Assembly (NCBI GenBank): GCA_017590115.1 | Contig: JAGGNK010003335.1 | Location: 3,038,001 to 3,102,000, forward strand | Direction of reading: 5' to 3' | DNA length: 64,000 bases | From: Montifringilla adamsi | Taxonomy: Eukaryota > Chordata > Aves > Passeriformes > Passeridae | Shown here: piece by piece, positions 13,309-26,776 of the stretch | How positions within the stretch are numbered: position 1 is the stretch's first letter | Layout: every line of letters begins with the position of its first letter | Translations under genes and position numbers: made by a program | Notes under the pieces: model-generated | The model's database searches: none | What the model saw: the letters and a program-made list of their open reading frames with translations, nothing else | What the model was told of the DNA's origin: nothing

Positions 13309-16133
13309 TGTCATTTCTCTGCTTCCCTCATGACATGTATGTCCCAGCATTGTTTACACACTTGCACAACAAATTCCAAATTCCTGAAACTCTTGAGGCT
13401 CTCAGCCATGCAAGCAACAGAAACACATGCACATTTATTATTACTGTCTTGATTTGGTTAAAAAACTGACCTCTACAGGAGAGAAGACAGGCCAGAATTC
13501 CACAGCACACTCTGAGGAGCCTGGAAAGGGGGTCAAACTTGCTATAGTCCAACCTGAGCAGAGCAAGGGTTCTGTGTTCTCACCTCTGTAACATCTGCAT
13601 TACCACTGACAGGACTGAATATGACATTGCTTTTTATTAGCAAATACCTGCCTTGCCAACCCATGGATATTTGGCTTAGAGCCTCTGAAGTTAGGATTTG
13701 ACCCACAAAAAGTGACACAGTTTGGCCAGACTTGCTATCATAAGGATTTCTTTTCTGAAGAGCAGCTCCCACCATACACCTTGTTTAGCACACAATACAT
13801 ATTACTCCCTTTTTTTATGTTACAGCTAACAAGGTTCAGGATTCACTGCATCTGAGCTTTTATGTGTAAAAGTATCTCATAATTCAGAACCTTTTCATAT
13901 ATAAAACATTGTCTCAAATGTAGACATCAGGCTGACATTTAGGCAATTGCCTGGTTTGTTTAGCCATTAATGGAAAAAACTCCTTAATTTTTTGAATTGT
14001 ACCTTCCTCATTCCTCCAAGACTTGAAACTGCTACAGTGATTTTCTAACCGAGAAGCTGATAGACTCTTATAGAACACTTGATTGAGGCATGTTTCTAAT
14101 TTATACAACCCCTCCATTATGTAAACGAGAGCAGTGTAAGTGGAACAGTTTGCATCACTTAATGCAACAAAGCATTATGGAAGCCAGTGCTTGGTTGACA
14201 GAGAAAGCTTCATTAACAAGGTACCTGGGTAGCAGCAATAATAAACAGACCTTCTTGAATTGTTCATTACCTTTTAAAGAAATCTTCAAGAAAAAAAGTT
14301 ACCCCTTAAATTTCAGATTGAAGAAAACACCAAGGGAGCCTTTTCAGCTGATTTGAAGTCTGAAGGCTATTGTGCACATTTTTTTAAACCTGATCAAAAT
14401 TCAGTCTGCTATTTGTTACTAAATTATGTATCTCTGAAGCATAAATGTGTTAGCTTTAGAAAGTTACAAATTAGTGTATTTCCATACAGCTTGGGAAAAG
14501 ATAATTTTAACCGCTTTGTTTTGGGTAGGAAAAATATTGCTTGCATTATAAACACAGGGGAGCTGTCAGTAAACATGACCAGACAGTTTTTTTGGCAGCA
14601 AGATTCTCAGGGCCTTACAAGCAAATTACCTAGAATTATTAACAGTATTTCATATAATGGCTGGTGTTATCAATTTTTTTAATAGAAATACACATTTTAT
14701 CATTGAATAGGCTATATGAAGACATTTTGTTTTAAGGTCCATTTTTTTATTCTAAAAGAAATTACTTTGACCCAGACTATTTGCTTCCTCCATGTCTACT
14801 TGAGTCTACAAACTCTGAGCATTTGTAACTGAATATTTTCCTGCTCGTTTATCTTGTAGTGACAATTTGCCTAAACTCTTCAAGCAGAACTGATGACTTC
14901 TGAAAGTGCCATCAATAAAAGAAATAAGGGCCAACTGTTACTGTAATCAGAAAAGGTTGCCATGGATTTCAGTGGCTTTAAGATCAGGACTATGGCAGGA
15001 GGTAAGAAGCAAACTAATTAAAAAAGATGACATCTATGGAAAAAAAAAAAGTAAAAGAGAGAGAGATAAAGGGACCAAAGGGGAAAGGAAGGAATTAAAA
15101 GAGTTAAATCAGAAGAAGCTGAATAAAATTCAGAGGAAGAAAACTGGATAATTGCATTGTTCAAAAATAACATTTGCAAAATGAAAGAAAACTAACACAA
15201 AAAAGTATGAATAAAAAGACAATTCCCCTCCTCAAGCATATATTTTATCAGGCTAAACAGCAGAAACCCAGGGCATATCATAGCAGTTTTAATTTCTAGT
15301 CTTCAAAGCTGTGAAAGGAAACAATGACTTCAAACTGGAGTAACAAAAGGAAAATTTGAGATTAGACCACAGCTTTTATGTTACCACTGTTTATTTGCAC
15401 TAATGACTACAGTATTAGAATCCACCCCATTTTTGACACCTGCAGTATGGTTTTCCTCACAAGCATATGTCAGCCATTGTTCTAGAGACTGGATATGTTT
15501 TTCCTTTTTTTATCTCCAGGATAAGAAGGAATAATGTGATTTTTGCAATTAGTAGCTGTGTAGAGAGAGGATTACTGATGATGATGATCAGAACTCATAG
15601 TTTTAACAATAAATCTACTGAGCTAGCAAACAAAGGACTTTCTTGAACAAAATCTGGAAATCTGAAGGATGTGTAAAAGCTACAAATTTCTTTGTATTTA
15701 TCCTTTTCTGTCCATGGAAGATAAGTAAGCTAGTAAGTATGATGGCTGATTTTTATTTCTGACATGACAATTGCAGCTCTATTCAAAAACATTTGAACGG
15801 CAACAACAAAATCAATGACAAGGATATTTTTGTTCCTTTTTAAGAACTTTTTGTGTCACAACTTCAGCTTCTTTGAAACCATTTCCTAGTGAAAACTATT
15901 TAAAACTGCAATCTGTCTTTGCAGACTCATCTTGCTAGCAAGATAGGCAGTGACCTCGCATCTTCTTTTCTGATAGAATATTATTTAATTTGGAAAAGTG
16001 AAACTGGTAAAGCTTTGCCTCTTACTTATCTTGCCTATTTTTTTAAGTAATTCAATGCTTTTAAGCAATTTTTAGCTTTCACTTGGTAGTGTTGCAAAGA
16101 AATGCTTAAATATAGCATTTGAAATGTGTTGGG

Positions 16134-16161
16134 TTTTTTTTTTTTTGTTTTTTTTTTTTTT
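16134..16161. repeat. Poly-T, T13-G-T14
   Basis: Two T runs separated by one G. Read on the minus strand this is a poly-A tract, but no retrocopy body can be recognised next to it. Confidence 0.9.
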
Positions 16162-17428
16162 GTCACAAATGGCACCAATGCCATGTCACATTTTCTTGCT
16201 GGTCCGAAGTCCGAAGCAGTTAGGAGGAAGGCTGCAGTTCACATGGGTTCTATCTCCATGGTAACTTGTTTACAGGGACTGAAATACATGCTGAAAATTC
16301 AAGGTTAGCTTTCCCTTTGTTCCTGTTTTGATGTTTTTGGCAATATGAATAATGTGGGCATAATCCTAAATTCAAACAGTTTCATGGCAGACTGAATCGA
16401 AACAAAACTCTAAACAAAATGTGCTTTCATCACCCCCATTAGAAAAAGGCAATTCAAAAGGGTGCTTAATCAGACCCATCAGGTTGCCTCTTCCTTTCAG
16501 TCTCCAGAACAGCCATCCTTATTCTGCATTTCAGTTTTGTATCTCAGGGAAGGAGACTGTTTAATGATTTATATTTTTATACCGTCTAAAGATTTATACC
16601 TTCATGACATGATAACTCAGGGTACATGAGTGTCTGTGTTGCACAATTACCATAATCCAGAGAACTTCCTTTGTCTAAAATCATTGCTGAAGTAAAATGA
16701 ACAGGCATCTTTTCCAAACTTACGCTGAATCCCATGAAGGGAGTCGTTTGTGTTCAAAAAAATTAAACTAATAGCAACACACCACATTTCTGTAACTTCT
16801 TGTGAGAAAATTCTCATAAATGTTTCAGGCAGTTTCTTTATCCCTCACTCAGTGAAAACAATGACTGCAAGTGCCCCCCTTGCAAAAAAACCTTCATGGG
16901 CGGAGGTGACCTCACTATCTCATGTGATTAGTTTAGGTATGATTAGAAATCCTGAGCATTCGTGCAATGAAATGTTGGAAAGAAGCACCCTTGAAAAAAA
17001 GAAATTTAAACCTACTGAGCTTTTTTTTTTTTATTTTTACTGGTTAAATATAAAGAAGAGGATTTATGTTGTGAATGAGGCACCCCCTAGTTTGGCCTTA
17101 CCCTGTTTGCAGCAAAGAGCTTTGATTTTTACTCAGCTGATAATATGTTTGCTTACTGTTTATTGTCCCAAACAGAACTTCACAAAATCAACTGAAAATC
17201 ATATAATACTTTTGATGCCATAGAATGCAACACATCTTATTGTGATGAAAGGTTTGGGGGACTTTTGCCAAAGTTCCTTTTCAGTACCATTTTTTTTTTA
17301 AGTCACCTTACTTCTCTTTCCTATTCATTAAAACTGGAAATTCCTATCACTCCCTTTCTGTTAGAAGAGAAATGCTATAAAAATGGCTAGATAAAATTCA
17401 CCTTTTGAACAAGGCAGTTATTTTCTAG

Positions 17429-17742
17429 CTGCTCAATCTGATATACAGTGCCTGCTCTTGATGTACTCATTAGACAAAGAGTTAAAAGCTGTCAAGCTTC
17501 TGGATAGATCAAATTCTGCAGGATTTGGAACTAAAGGTACTGAAACAAGGAAAGGCATTAAGAATTCAGCCACTACATTAGGATCTCTATCTGAAACAGA
17601 ATATTCTGTGTGTTCACAGCTACACATGCCGAGCTCAACTCTGGCTCAGAAAAGAAAGGCAAGAAAATATTCCTTTAGTTCTAGGTCTGAGAAAAGCAAA
17701 AAGCCTTTAAAGCCATTACTGTCCAGTTTTAATCTAGACTAG
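17429..17742 (+). CDS. Candidate 3'-terminal exon, unknown protein
   Basis: Not recognised. Seen: a frame open from 17395 to a TAG at 17740-17742, preceded by a pyrimidine-rich acceptor (TTATTTTCTAG, exon from 17429), and followed about 200 bp later by a canonical AATAAA at 17943-17948. A first in-frame ATG lies at 17461. From there the 93-residue product is hydrophilic, rich in Ser, Lys and Thr, has no Trp, and ends in a basic Lys/Arg/Ser segment before a short hydrophobic tail, like an intrinsically disordered C-terminus. There is no signal peptide, membrane segment or known domain. No upstream exon could be linked. Acceptor, frame and polyadenylation signal occur together by chance fairly often in AT-rich DNA, so this is a candidate only. 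Confidence 0.2.
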
Positions 17743-17749
17743 GAAAAGC

Positions 17750-20700
17750 TGTGTTAGTACCATTAATGTTTTTAGCATTACTAATAATGCTCTCATCACT
17801 TTTCTAAGCCAAACAAATGCAAGTGGGAAAGAAGAGTATGGAAATATCTATACTATGTGTTTTGATAGTACAAAATGAATGCTAATTATAAAAATCAATG
17901 TAAGTTTGAAAAATACGTGTATTTGTTCTGAAAATTGTTTTTAATAAAGCTTTCTAACATCTACTGTGCTTAAGAGAATCGTAATTGTACTATATTAGAA
18001 ATATTAGGCTCTTTAATTAAATTAGCATCCATGAGCTGTTGAACAGATATCTCATAAATAAGTAGGAGGCTTCACTTTTTCCAGATTGGTACTGACTAAA
18101 GCATTGAAGTTTTTGCTCTGTAAAGGAATACTTATATCATGTAGTTAAGGCGCAGCTCCTGTTCCCATTGCCATACTTCTGGAAATATTGCTCATTGTGT
18201 GGTTCCTAATTGCCACTGGGACTGCTGGGTGCTGCAGCCATCCCAAGTCAGCAATCTGCACACAGCAGGACTTGACACTTGGCCTAGCAAGACTGACTTG
18301 GACAGGTCTTTTATAGCAACAATATAAGTAGAAAACAAACATTCTTTCATCCTTCCTTTATATATTTCTTGATAATTTTAATTGAGGTTAAAGAGTCAGA
18401 TATCTTAGATGTTGTTTGTTAACAAAAGATATTTTAAAATAATTGCCTTTTTCCAAATCCAGCTTTTCTTCCATGTTTAATCTTCTGTATGGCGTGGCTG
18501 AAATGTGAAATAAAGTGCTGTGGAATTTCTTCGTCTGCTAAAAGTTGCTACCCCTGGCTGTATATTATTTTTTGTATTGCTAAGAAATCATAAGATCCAA
18601 AGCTTTTTAGCTGAAGTGCAAACAAAACAGTGAAAGAAAATAGCTTTTGGTCCCCTGATGCAGTGCTTGACAGCTGACTCGGCACAGCACAATGAACAAG
18701 ACATGCATCGCTTGAGAGGAGACAGAAAATGTCAGCTGGGGCTATTCATATAGTGAATGGGATGTGATAACCTTTAAATACATATAAACAATGTGTCCTC
18801 ACATACTGAGCTTTGCTGTTCTCTTCAGAAAGATACTGTCCAACAGTTCTGCCTTTGGTACAGAAAGCAGCATGCCTGCCCATGGAAAGTTAATGGCTTG
18901 CTTCAAACACAGAAAAAAAGCTTTCTAAAGGTCTAGTTAGTTATCATGGCAAGGGGAGGTAGGCAGAATTTTGGTTATTGATGTGGTCCAAGCACCAGAT
19001 AAATATAATTCCAATCTAGATCAACAGAATTTACAGAATTTACAGAAGGAAATGCCAATATGCACACACAAACGCATTTTACACTGCCTCCCTCCACCTC
19101 TGTTTATAGAGGAAAACCAATCCCACAAGCTCTGATTGCTTCACAAGGTTAATGAGTGAAAATAAAATTCCAGGGAAGCATTCTAGATTTGGCCCTGAAA
19201 CTTTGCCTGGGGTTAGAAATCCATCAGTCATGCTCTCCCTATCTCCAATATCCACGGTCACTCATGAAGGAGCTGTAATAGATTCTGTGTCTGTAGCACT
19301 CACCCCCCCAGTGACCATGAAAATCTCTTGTGCTTATCACTGTTTAATAAAGCTGTGACTAATTTAGGATATCTGAATTATTTTCATCCTTAAATGTATA
19401 TACAGATACTGATTTTGAGGAAATCTTCACTTTTCTATCTTCAGATAACATGTTGGTGCCTTCTGTAGGATAAATCCTTCTCACTCTCATCAAGCATTTG
19501 TTATGCCTGGGGAAGATTACAGTTTGTGTTCATTTCTATCATAATCATTTGGAAGAGCTATATGAGGTTGGGGATACCAAAGTCTGAGAAAAAATGTAGT
19601 ATTTTAAATAGCTGCAGCTAAAAAAAGTCTGTGAACATGTCTAAGTGACAGTATTTGCTCTGGGAAAATACAGTAAAGTGACTGATTTACAGAAAATAGT
19701 GTAGGATTGCAGTGCTTAAAAATATGATAATGTAAAATTGTGGATATATACATATTCAAATTAAACAGCAATAAGATTTTAAGTAACTAAAATTAAACCA
19801 CTGGAATAAAAACAAACAATAACTGGATGCCTTTGAATCTGTTGATTAACACTGGTTCACTGACTATTTTCCATCAAAGCTAGGAAGCAGTCACAAGGTG
19901 AGGTGATAAACTGCTCATTACATTTTCATTTATTTTGCATAAATTCAAAAGCCTGATGCAAAAATAAAGGAATTAAGAGGAATCTTGGTCTTGAAGTCCA
20001 GTTCCAGAATCTCACAGACATTCCATGAGAACATTCACAAATTTTTTAAGGTTCATCACAGAATGTCTCCTTCACCTGAAATACTATTCCAGAAGCCACC
20101 ATTGTTATGGTAAGAAATCCTCTAATTTCTGCCCTGCTTTTATTCAAGTCTGATGATAGCTATTTACCACTATGCCATTATCACCCTTCTGCCTGAAGAG
20201 TTCCTTCCCTTTCACTGTGTTTATGCCCTTGATACATTTACAGACAGAAAATCACTCTCCATCTCAACCCCTTTATGCTATTTAGGCAAGGCAAGTTCAT
20301 CCAGTTTGCTGTGGCACTACAAGCCCCCCACTCCTCAGATCATTCTAACAACCCACTTGGGTATTTTTCCAGTCCCCCCATACTCTGCCTGGGATTTACT
20401 TTCTGCCTGTAATTGTTGCAGCTTTCCTGACCTATGAGCACCTGCAGGTAACTGCTTTCTTTCTGCCTCTCTGTTGTGAAGAACCAGAAAATATTATCTG
20501 TTTCTTATAAAATGTGCCATACCTATTCCCATAAAGGTGGTGACTGATGTTGTACAAATAATTGCTTTTCCGGTTTGGTGCCTAAGCCAAAATACATAAG
20601 GAAATCCAAGCATAAATACTTCCTGCCCGAGTTTGATTCTAAAGCATAGAATAACTTGTTACCTTCCAAAACAGCAGAAGGAATTAATCCATGTTTTTGG

Positions 20701-21740
20701 TAACGATAAACTAATCTTTGCTAACATCATCTGGCTCTAATTCCCTTTCTTGCTTTGACAGCTATGTCCTGCACCCCAAGAGAGCCTCCCAACCTCCACG
20801 TTTCTGCTGACTGCCTTCAGCATGGCTGAACAATCACAAGCTCTTTCTGTGACACATGATGACACTGGGGACTCAGTCCCCTCCCTGACATCTAAATCAG
20901 ACTCTGTAATTTGGGGGAGCAATTTCCCTCTCATTCCTTCCTGACAAACCTGTGTTACTCCATGTGGAGCACCTATACTTTCCCTCCACCCACAGCAGTA
21001 AGGGAGCCTGCAGCCTCAAATTTTCACCAAGCTTAGACAAAAGTTAAGGTCCATTCTCTGACTGAATAAGAGACTGAAAGTTGTGCCTCAGAATGGTAAA
21101 AATCGTAGTTGTTCTTTGTCAAATTTACATAGTGTCTTGTCTAATTATGTACACATGAAAAATACTACTAATGCTTAATTTATAGACACATATATATGTA
21201 CACTAGCATATATACAAATTTTCTTGCTTCTAGTGGGTGACTATCTCGAGCACACAAATCTTAAAAGGTAGGCTTATCAATGCAATTATTTCTAAATAGT
21301 GACAGATTCATACATTTCACACAGTTTTGCACTTAAACTAAGACAGGAGTATAAATCTTCTCTTTCACCTTGAAAAACTAGAAATTTAAACCACTCTTCA
21401 AACAATCTACTTATTTCCAACTGAGGAAAAAAGGCTGACAGTAAGTTTTTTTCAGAATAAAAGGAATTATGACAACCCCTTTTTAATTTAAATAAGGTTT
21501 TACCACAGCTGACAAATTTAAGTATATTAAATTAGGCAATTGAACACTTTACTTGCAGAGGGAGAAATGGCACACAACACTTAAATAGGACTAAACTTTC
21601 AAATCTATTTCAGAATTCTTCTTGTCCTCAGGATTAAGCAAAAGAGTTGACCTTTAGCCTAATGATCTAATGGAGCTGTATAGATCAGAACTCTTTGCAA
21701 CATTTTGGCAATTGTACTTTTGTTTTAGATTTCACAACTA
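17750..21740. other. Non-coding AT-rich DNA
   Basis: No recognisable gene or interspersed repeat. Frames are short on both strands. A 9-bp direct repeat (AGAATTTAC) lies near 19026-19043. Confidence 0.65.
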
Positions 21741-21749
21741 CCAGATTCA

Positions 21750-22400
21750 GCACTTGACTTTATTTGCCCAACCCCTGGCCTGCCACCATTCCCTTCTCCT
21801 CTCCATTTCATCAGCATCTCCTGCCTCCTCCCAGGCTGGCTCTGGCACTGCTGCAGAACTGCCACCATGGGTTTGTCACTGATTGAAGCCACACAGTCCC
21901 CAAAAGCATGGCCCTGCTCTCCTGTGTTCCCTCACTCCCTGCACCAGCACTCCAAATGGCTCAAAGTTAGTTTTGAGCCCTCTAAGTTCTCTCACCCAGC
22001 TGGTTTCTCTTGCAGGGCTCAAAATTAATTTTTTAGGGTTGGTTTCGTTTTCAGCCTTACTGGTGCTGATCCACAGACTGGGTCTAATGGGTTCCAGAAC
22101 TGCACCCTGGACTAAGCAGGTCTGGCTTGCTTTGATCAGCTTTTCTTCCCCTGTATTGCAGCACCCTCTGCCCCTGGGCCAGCCCAGCTCCTGCTCAGCT
22201 CGCTGGATCCATTCCTTCCACTGAGACGCTACAAAGAGCTGTCCCTCTTCTCAGTCCTACCTCTGCTTCCCAGTAAAACCAACCCACAAACCCCCAGCAA
22301 GCCTCCTCCTGTTCCCTGTGCAAGGGCACCAGAAGCAGCAGAGCTCCCACGGGGGCTGTGCCATCCCCAGATGTTCCTGATGGCCAGAACGAGGGACAAA
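21750..22400. other. GC-richer patch, unrecognised origin
   Basis: Pyrimidine-rich, GC-richer DNA with a 113-codon plus-strand frame (21883-22224), followed by minus-strand frames that overlap its end. None has recognisable family features. The frames come from the base composition. An old transposon remnant is possible but I cannot place it. Confidence 0.3.
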
Positions 22401-22430
22401 CAGTGCTGACCTTCCCCTCAACACACACAC

Positions 22431-22467
22431 TTTGTGTTTGTGCACACGGATTTGTGTTTGTGCACAC
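22431..22467. repeat. 20-bp period tandem repeat, two copies
   Basis: TTTGTGTTTGTGCACAC at 22431-22447 is repeated exactly at 22451-22467, next to a short CA-rich stretch. It is a CA/TG-derived minisatellite. Confidence 0.9.
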
Positions 22468-22499
22468 ACACCTCATTACATTCTATAGAAATAAACACA

Positions 22500-24110
22500 C
22501 ACCACTAAGGACAGCAAAAAAATTCCAACAGTTACCCAAATGTTTTTATTAGGAGTTCACGGTATAAAAAGGTAATAAGTTGCTATGATTTTCTATTTAA
22601 ATAGCACATATTCTGCTCTCTTCAGTCTGCTGTTTTCACAGATTTGAAGATTTAATGGCACCCACTATAACCCCCAATTTTCAATATTCAATGTCCTGCC
22701 TTGCTCCTGTTTTAGGCAGTGGGAGTTTTGCTGTTATCTCAGAAGAGCAGGGGTGAGCATGTGGTTAGTATGGCATTTGCACAATATTAAAATAACCTCT
22801 CATGATTGGAACACTGTGCCATAGTTAATTAAATATATGAATGACTTGTTTGAACAATCTTCTGTTTGCATTCTGGATCGTAGCCATACAATCTGCTGAT
22901 GGTGCCAGGGTTATCTCTGCTGCTGCTTAGACTTTCTCTGGTTTGTTCTGCTTACTGTGGTTTGTTAAGCATATGTTCCTGCTAGTGTTTCTAACCCCAA
23001 CCTCCACTTTTTTTTTAATACTTATATAAACTGAAAGTGACAAGCCATTTGTTTACTATGGTTCTAAATTAATTAGGATTCTCCAAGGCGTATTTCATAC
23101 TGTTTGCTGCAGATCCAGTTTACTAAGCACTGCAGTAGCACTTTGCACCTTACACATAATTTTACTAAGGAAAAATTACATACATTTTCAAAGAATCTCA
23201 GAAGATTTTGTTATAAAATGTAATTATATTACAAAAGATGGAGATACATAAACACAGAGAGATGAGGTATTAATGTGCAGCAATTCAGTGACACTACTGG
23301 GGAAAAAAGCTTGAATATCTAAATTATGTTCATAACTAATGAGTAATTACTGCAATGATGATGCCACATGTTTAGTCTCATACCCCTAAGCACATCTTGC
23401 CTATCTTGCTACAGAAAAGACTCTTCCAGATCAATGAGATGTAAAATAGAAGATACTGAGGTTCTTAACTTTGTTAACTCCTTTATTTCAACCTCAGCTT
23501 GACAGCATTTGCCATTTCATTGACACAATTTTAGGGGACATCTTGCAAGATCTCTTTTGCAATGGTTAGATCTGAATAACCCTAAACTCCAATGATTAAA
23601 TTCCTGTTGGGCACTCACACCCAGGCACATAATACTGCTGCTCACCTGTTGGATTCTTACACTCACCTTCAAAGAAGTCTGTTAATAAAGGGAAAATTAG
23701 ATCATCTATAGAATTATTTTGTTTTGTTTTTTTATTTTGCAGTTAACTATGCAGAGAAGTATACTAAAAAATTAGTAAGTATAAGCAATCATAAAAGTAT
23801 TCCTATTTACTAGTCCTTAATAAAACAATAATTTTGATAATTTGCTGTGGTTCATGGTTCCAGGACAATGCCAGACAGTAGAAGTGACACAGCAAACCTA
23901 TCTAAAACAAAAGAAAATTGTAAAACTCCTTGAGAACACTCATATGACTATTGGCTGATGTTCTACCTCTCCTACTGAGTAATCCAAATCCCCTGACAAT
24001 TGAAAATCTAATATTAGCAACAACTTAGAGCCTGACTCATGGAACATCTGGACTATCTCTTCCAAAAGCTTTTCCAAGCCCTGAAGCTACACTGCTGCCA
24101 TTTTTATGGT
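22500..24110. other. Non-coding AT-rich DNA
   Basis: No long frame, repeat or splice-bounded segment that I can support. Confidence 0.65.
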
Positions 24111-24136
24111 GGTTCAAACAATGGAATTCTCATATT

Positions 24137-24617
24137 GGAAGGACCCATGTAGGAGAAGTCCATGTAGGGCTGTGTCCCACGGGAAGGACCCCACGGTGGA
24201 GCAGGGGAAGGGCGTGAGGAGCCCTGGCCCTGAGGAGGAAGGAGCAGCAGGGACAGCATGGATGGACTGGGGAACTGATTGTTCCCTCTTCTCTGCTCCC
24301 CTGTGCTCATGGGGAGGAGCAGGGAGGGAAAACTGGGATTAAAGTTGAGCCCAGCAAGGGTGGAAGGGTAGGGGGAAGGTGTTTTAAGATTTGATTTTAT
24401 TCTCATTATCTTTCTCTGATGTGATTGGTAATAACTTAAATTAATCTGTCCCCGAGTCAACAGTTTTGTCTGTGATAGTAAGGAGTGATCTCTCCCTGTC
24501 CTTACCTCTGCCCAGGAATCTTTTGTACATTTGCTCCCCTGTGTAGATGAATAAGGTGGGGAGGAATAGAAGAGCCTTGGTGAGCACCTGGCATCCAGAC
24601 AGGGTCAGCCCACCACA
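24137..24617 (+). mobile_element. Avian ERVL-type LTR remnant (solo-LTR-like)
   Basis: The segment follows, in order, landmarks of a common bird endogenous-retrovirus LTR as I remember it: a GAAGGACCCCACGGTGGAGC-like block near 24182, a TTGAGCCCAGCAAGG block near 24343, the GGTGTTTTAAGATTTG block near 24380, a TTGGTAATAACTTAAATTAA block that holds the decayed polyadenylation signal, a GAGTGATCTCTCCCTGTCC block, and a 3' end in CACCTGGCATCCAGACAGG then CCACCACA (24610-24617), giving the usual terminal CA. The many substitutions and small losses show an old insertion. The 5' edge is uncertain; similarity fades before about 24137. No retroviral genes lie beside it, so it is probably a solo LTR left by recombination. 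Family placement is from memory and not checked against a library. Confidence 0.8.
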
Positions 24618-24619
24618 GG

Positions 24620-26430
24620 CTGTTACTAAGTACCATTGCATTATATGTGTGCAAGCAGGAGATAGATTAAATATAATATAAATGCACATTTTAAATAGGT
24701 ATTATAAACTAAAAAGTCTGATTGAGTACTAACCATCCACTTAAAAAAATAAAAAAAATGTTCAGTTTTATTTGCTTTCTTCATACAAGAATGGTCCTAT
24801 CTCTAGGCTTTAAGCTGTTTGCTCAACCCAGACAAAAGGCACAGCACCTGTTAATAATGAGTGTATCTCTTCCTTCTCCATGCAGGATTAGGTTGCAGTA
24901 AGAACATATTTACATTTTTCCCCTAGAGCTTGGGTTACTTCATACCAGCCAAAAGCTTGATTCAAACACTGATATCAGCTCAAAAATGAAACCCAGATTG
25001 ATCAGAAACAAATCTTAAGTTATGTAATAGAGATAGAGACTATAATAGAGATTATGTGATAAGGAAGATCCAAAATAGCTAAAAACTGTGTGGAAGGATT
25101 CTTTATCCAGAGGATACAGTTAGAGAATGATTTTCTAGAAAATTAGAGTGTAATTATTTTCTGTAAATGGTGCAAAATCTGTCTCTTGATGAAACCCTTC
25201 CTGCCATGATGCCTTAAAATGCAAACACTCTTACCATCATCATCAACCCCCACACATGTGCAGAGATTTCATTTCCAAAAGAAAAAATAATAGGGCTCCA
25301 TACATTCTATTATAAATCATGCTACTGGCATACAGGTTAGATTGTGAAAGACAATTGTTATGCAGAATCACAGAGAACACAGCGATTCTGCCTTAAAATC
25401 TATGCAATATCTAGTAAAAACCTCACTGGAATGAGCTGAGTGAAGCCTTCCCAAGTAAACCTCAGCCTTTAAAAACAGCTGCACAAAACTGAGTCACCAA
25501 ATGAGCCAGCTGTCCATGCAGGCCAATATTCTGGCTTTTAGTCTGAGCTGTGCTGGTTGCTGAAAAGAGGAAAATACTCATCAGGGCAAGCAGAGCAAAG
25601 AGAAACCCTCCCCATCGTTCGGTAAGCACGGAACTCAAACATCTTTAAAACAAGGAAAAGCACTTAAGGTGATATGGATAAAGTGCATTCTTCTCTTGGA
25701 AAACAGCTATTTGTCCAAATGAAATGCCCATGGAAAGGATGATTGTGACAAAATTACACAGAGAAAAAACAATTCAGAAAAAAAAAATTGGAAATAAAAG
25801 ATTTTTTTTTATATCTTTTAGGAACATGTGCATTTCTTTTTCAGAATTTTTTCATTTCCTCTTTCTAGCAACACAAGTCATAGAATTGACTGATACTTTT
25901 GAGCAAAATTTCTCTGCTATTTTAATTGCATTTTAAAATAGAAGAAGTGTAATTATATCCCAAGAAAAAATAGCAACATCTGGTTTTTGGTCTACTTGAA
26001 CTGTAGATGTCAAGTGTACTTGGCTGTTAAAACCACTGCTGCACCTCTTATATGTATTAACTTTCTCTATTTTTAATCTGGCCTTTTTAAATGAAAAAAA
26101 AAATATTAATGAAATAATATTGTTAGGATGTTAGTCCTAATGTCCTCAGCAATGACTTAGGAACAGAAGAGAAACAACATCTAGCAGTGATCCAGGCTCT
26201 CACAGTGAAAACTGCACGTAGGGACTCTATCTGATTAAGATGCTGTTACATTAGCCATTTTGGAGTGGAAATCTCTTCATTATAATTTAAAAATCAGTGT
26301 CAAAAGCAATTCATCAAGATTTCTCTTCTAGTTTAGTTACTTATACTCAACTTTATATACACAAATCATCACCATTACTGTCAGAGCACACGTGAGCTTC
26401 TGCAGCAATGCTCAGCTTGAGAGTATTTAT
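24620..26430. other. Non-coding AT-rich DNA
   Basis: Nothing recognisable beyond short A runs. Frames are short. Confidence 0.65.
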
Positions 26431-26559
26431 TTGAGATTTGATCCAATTACTACCTAGACTGCCTGTAATAACAGATGTCCTGGCTTGGTTCTACACTGCC
26501 TCATTCTGTATGTTGAGGAGCAGCAAATGCCTCCACTCTGCATTTTTTTCCCTCTGCAG

Positions 26560-26776
26560 AAAACCCAGCACTGTTTCTGGTCCTACAGTGAACCAGCAAA
26601 TTGCCTGTTTGATCCTGAATGCTGCAGAGCACTGCAATGTTGATGGCCCAGCCTTTGACAAGAACAAATTTATCAAAGTTTGGGTTAATTTTGAAGAACC
26701 CAGAGACTGGGCTGTGGTGCCATGTGAGCCCCAGCAGGCGACTGTTAATGACATTTTCTACTACACTGCAAGTTAA
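26560..26776 (+). CDS. Candidate exon, unknown protein
   Basis: Not recognised. Seen: a strong acceptor (TTTTTTTCCCTCTGCAG, exon from 26560), then about 71 open codons to a TAA at 26774-26776, and a donor-like AAAA/GTAAGC straight after the stop (GT at 26779-26780). The product looks like a folded domain: two Cys, two Trp, several Phe/Val/Ile, and an acidic/aromatic stretch with Trp-Val-Asn-Phe followed by Glu-Glu-Pro-Arg-Asp-Trp. The donor behind the stop would suit a non-coding transcript exon as well as a coding one. Minus-strand frames also cover this interval (26491-26754 and 26501-26860), which weakens the case. No partner exon was found. Confidence 0.2.

Larger units (their letters stand above)
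11300..16130. other. Non-coding AT-rich DNA
   Basis: No recognisable gene. Two adjacent plus-strand frames, 14090-14356 and 14353-14682, overlap by one codon, but they lie in strongly AT-rich DNA, show no family features and have no credible splice boundaries. I treat them as chance frames. The A/C tract and tandem duplication near 13.1 kb are listed separately. Confidence 0.6.

Noticed and set aside
14090..14682. Two adjacent plus-strand frames that look like a broken gene
   Set aside because: They are AT-driven, Lys/Phe/Asn-rich, with no similarity to a known protein. The junction is a chance overlap of two frames.
16240..16272. X-box-like CCATGGTAAC half-site
   Set aside because: Only one half of the RFX palindrome is good, and no promoter or gene lies next to it.
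16750..17223. Longest open frame in the window (157 codons, plus strand)
   Set aside because: It crosses a poly-T run that gives a Phe/Tyr stretch, has no splice support or family resemblance, and this length is not exceptional for 64 kb on six frames.
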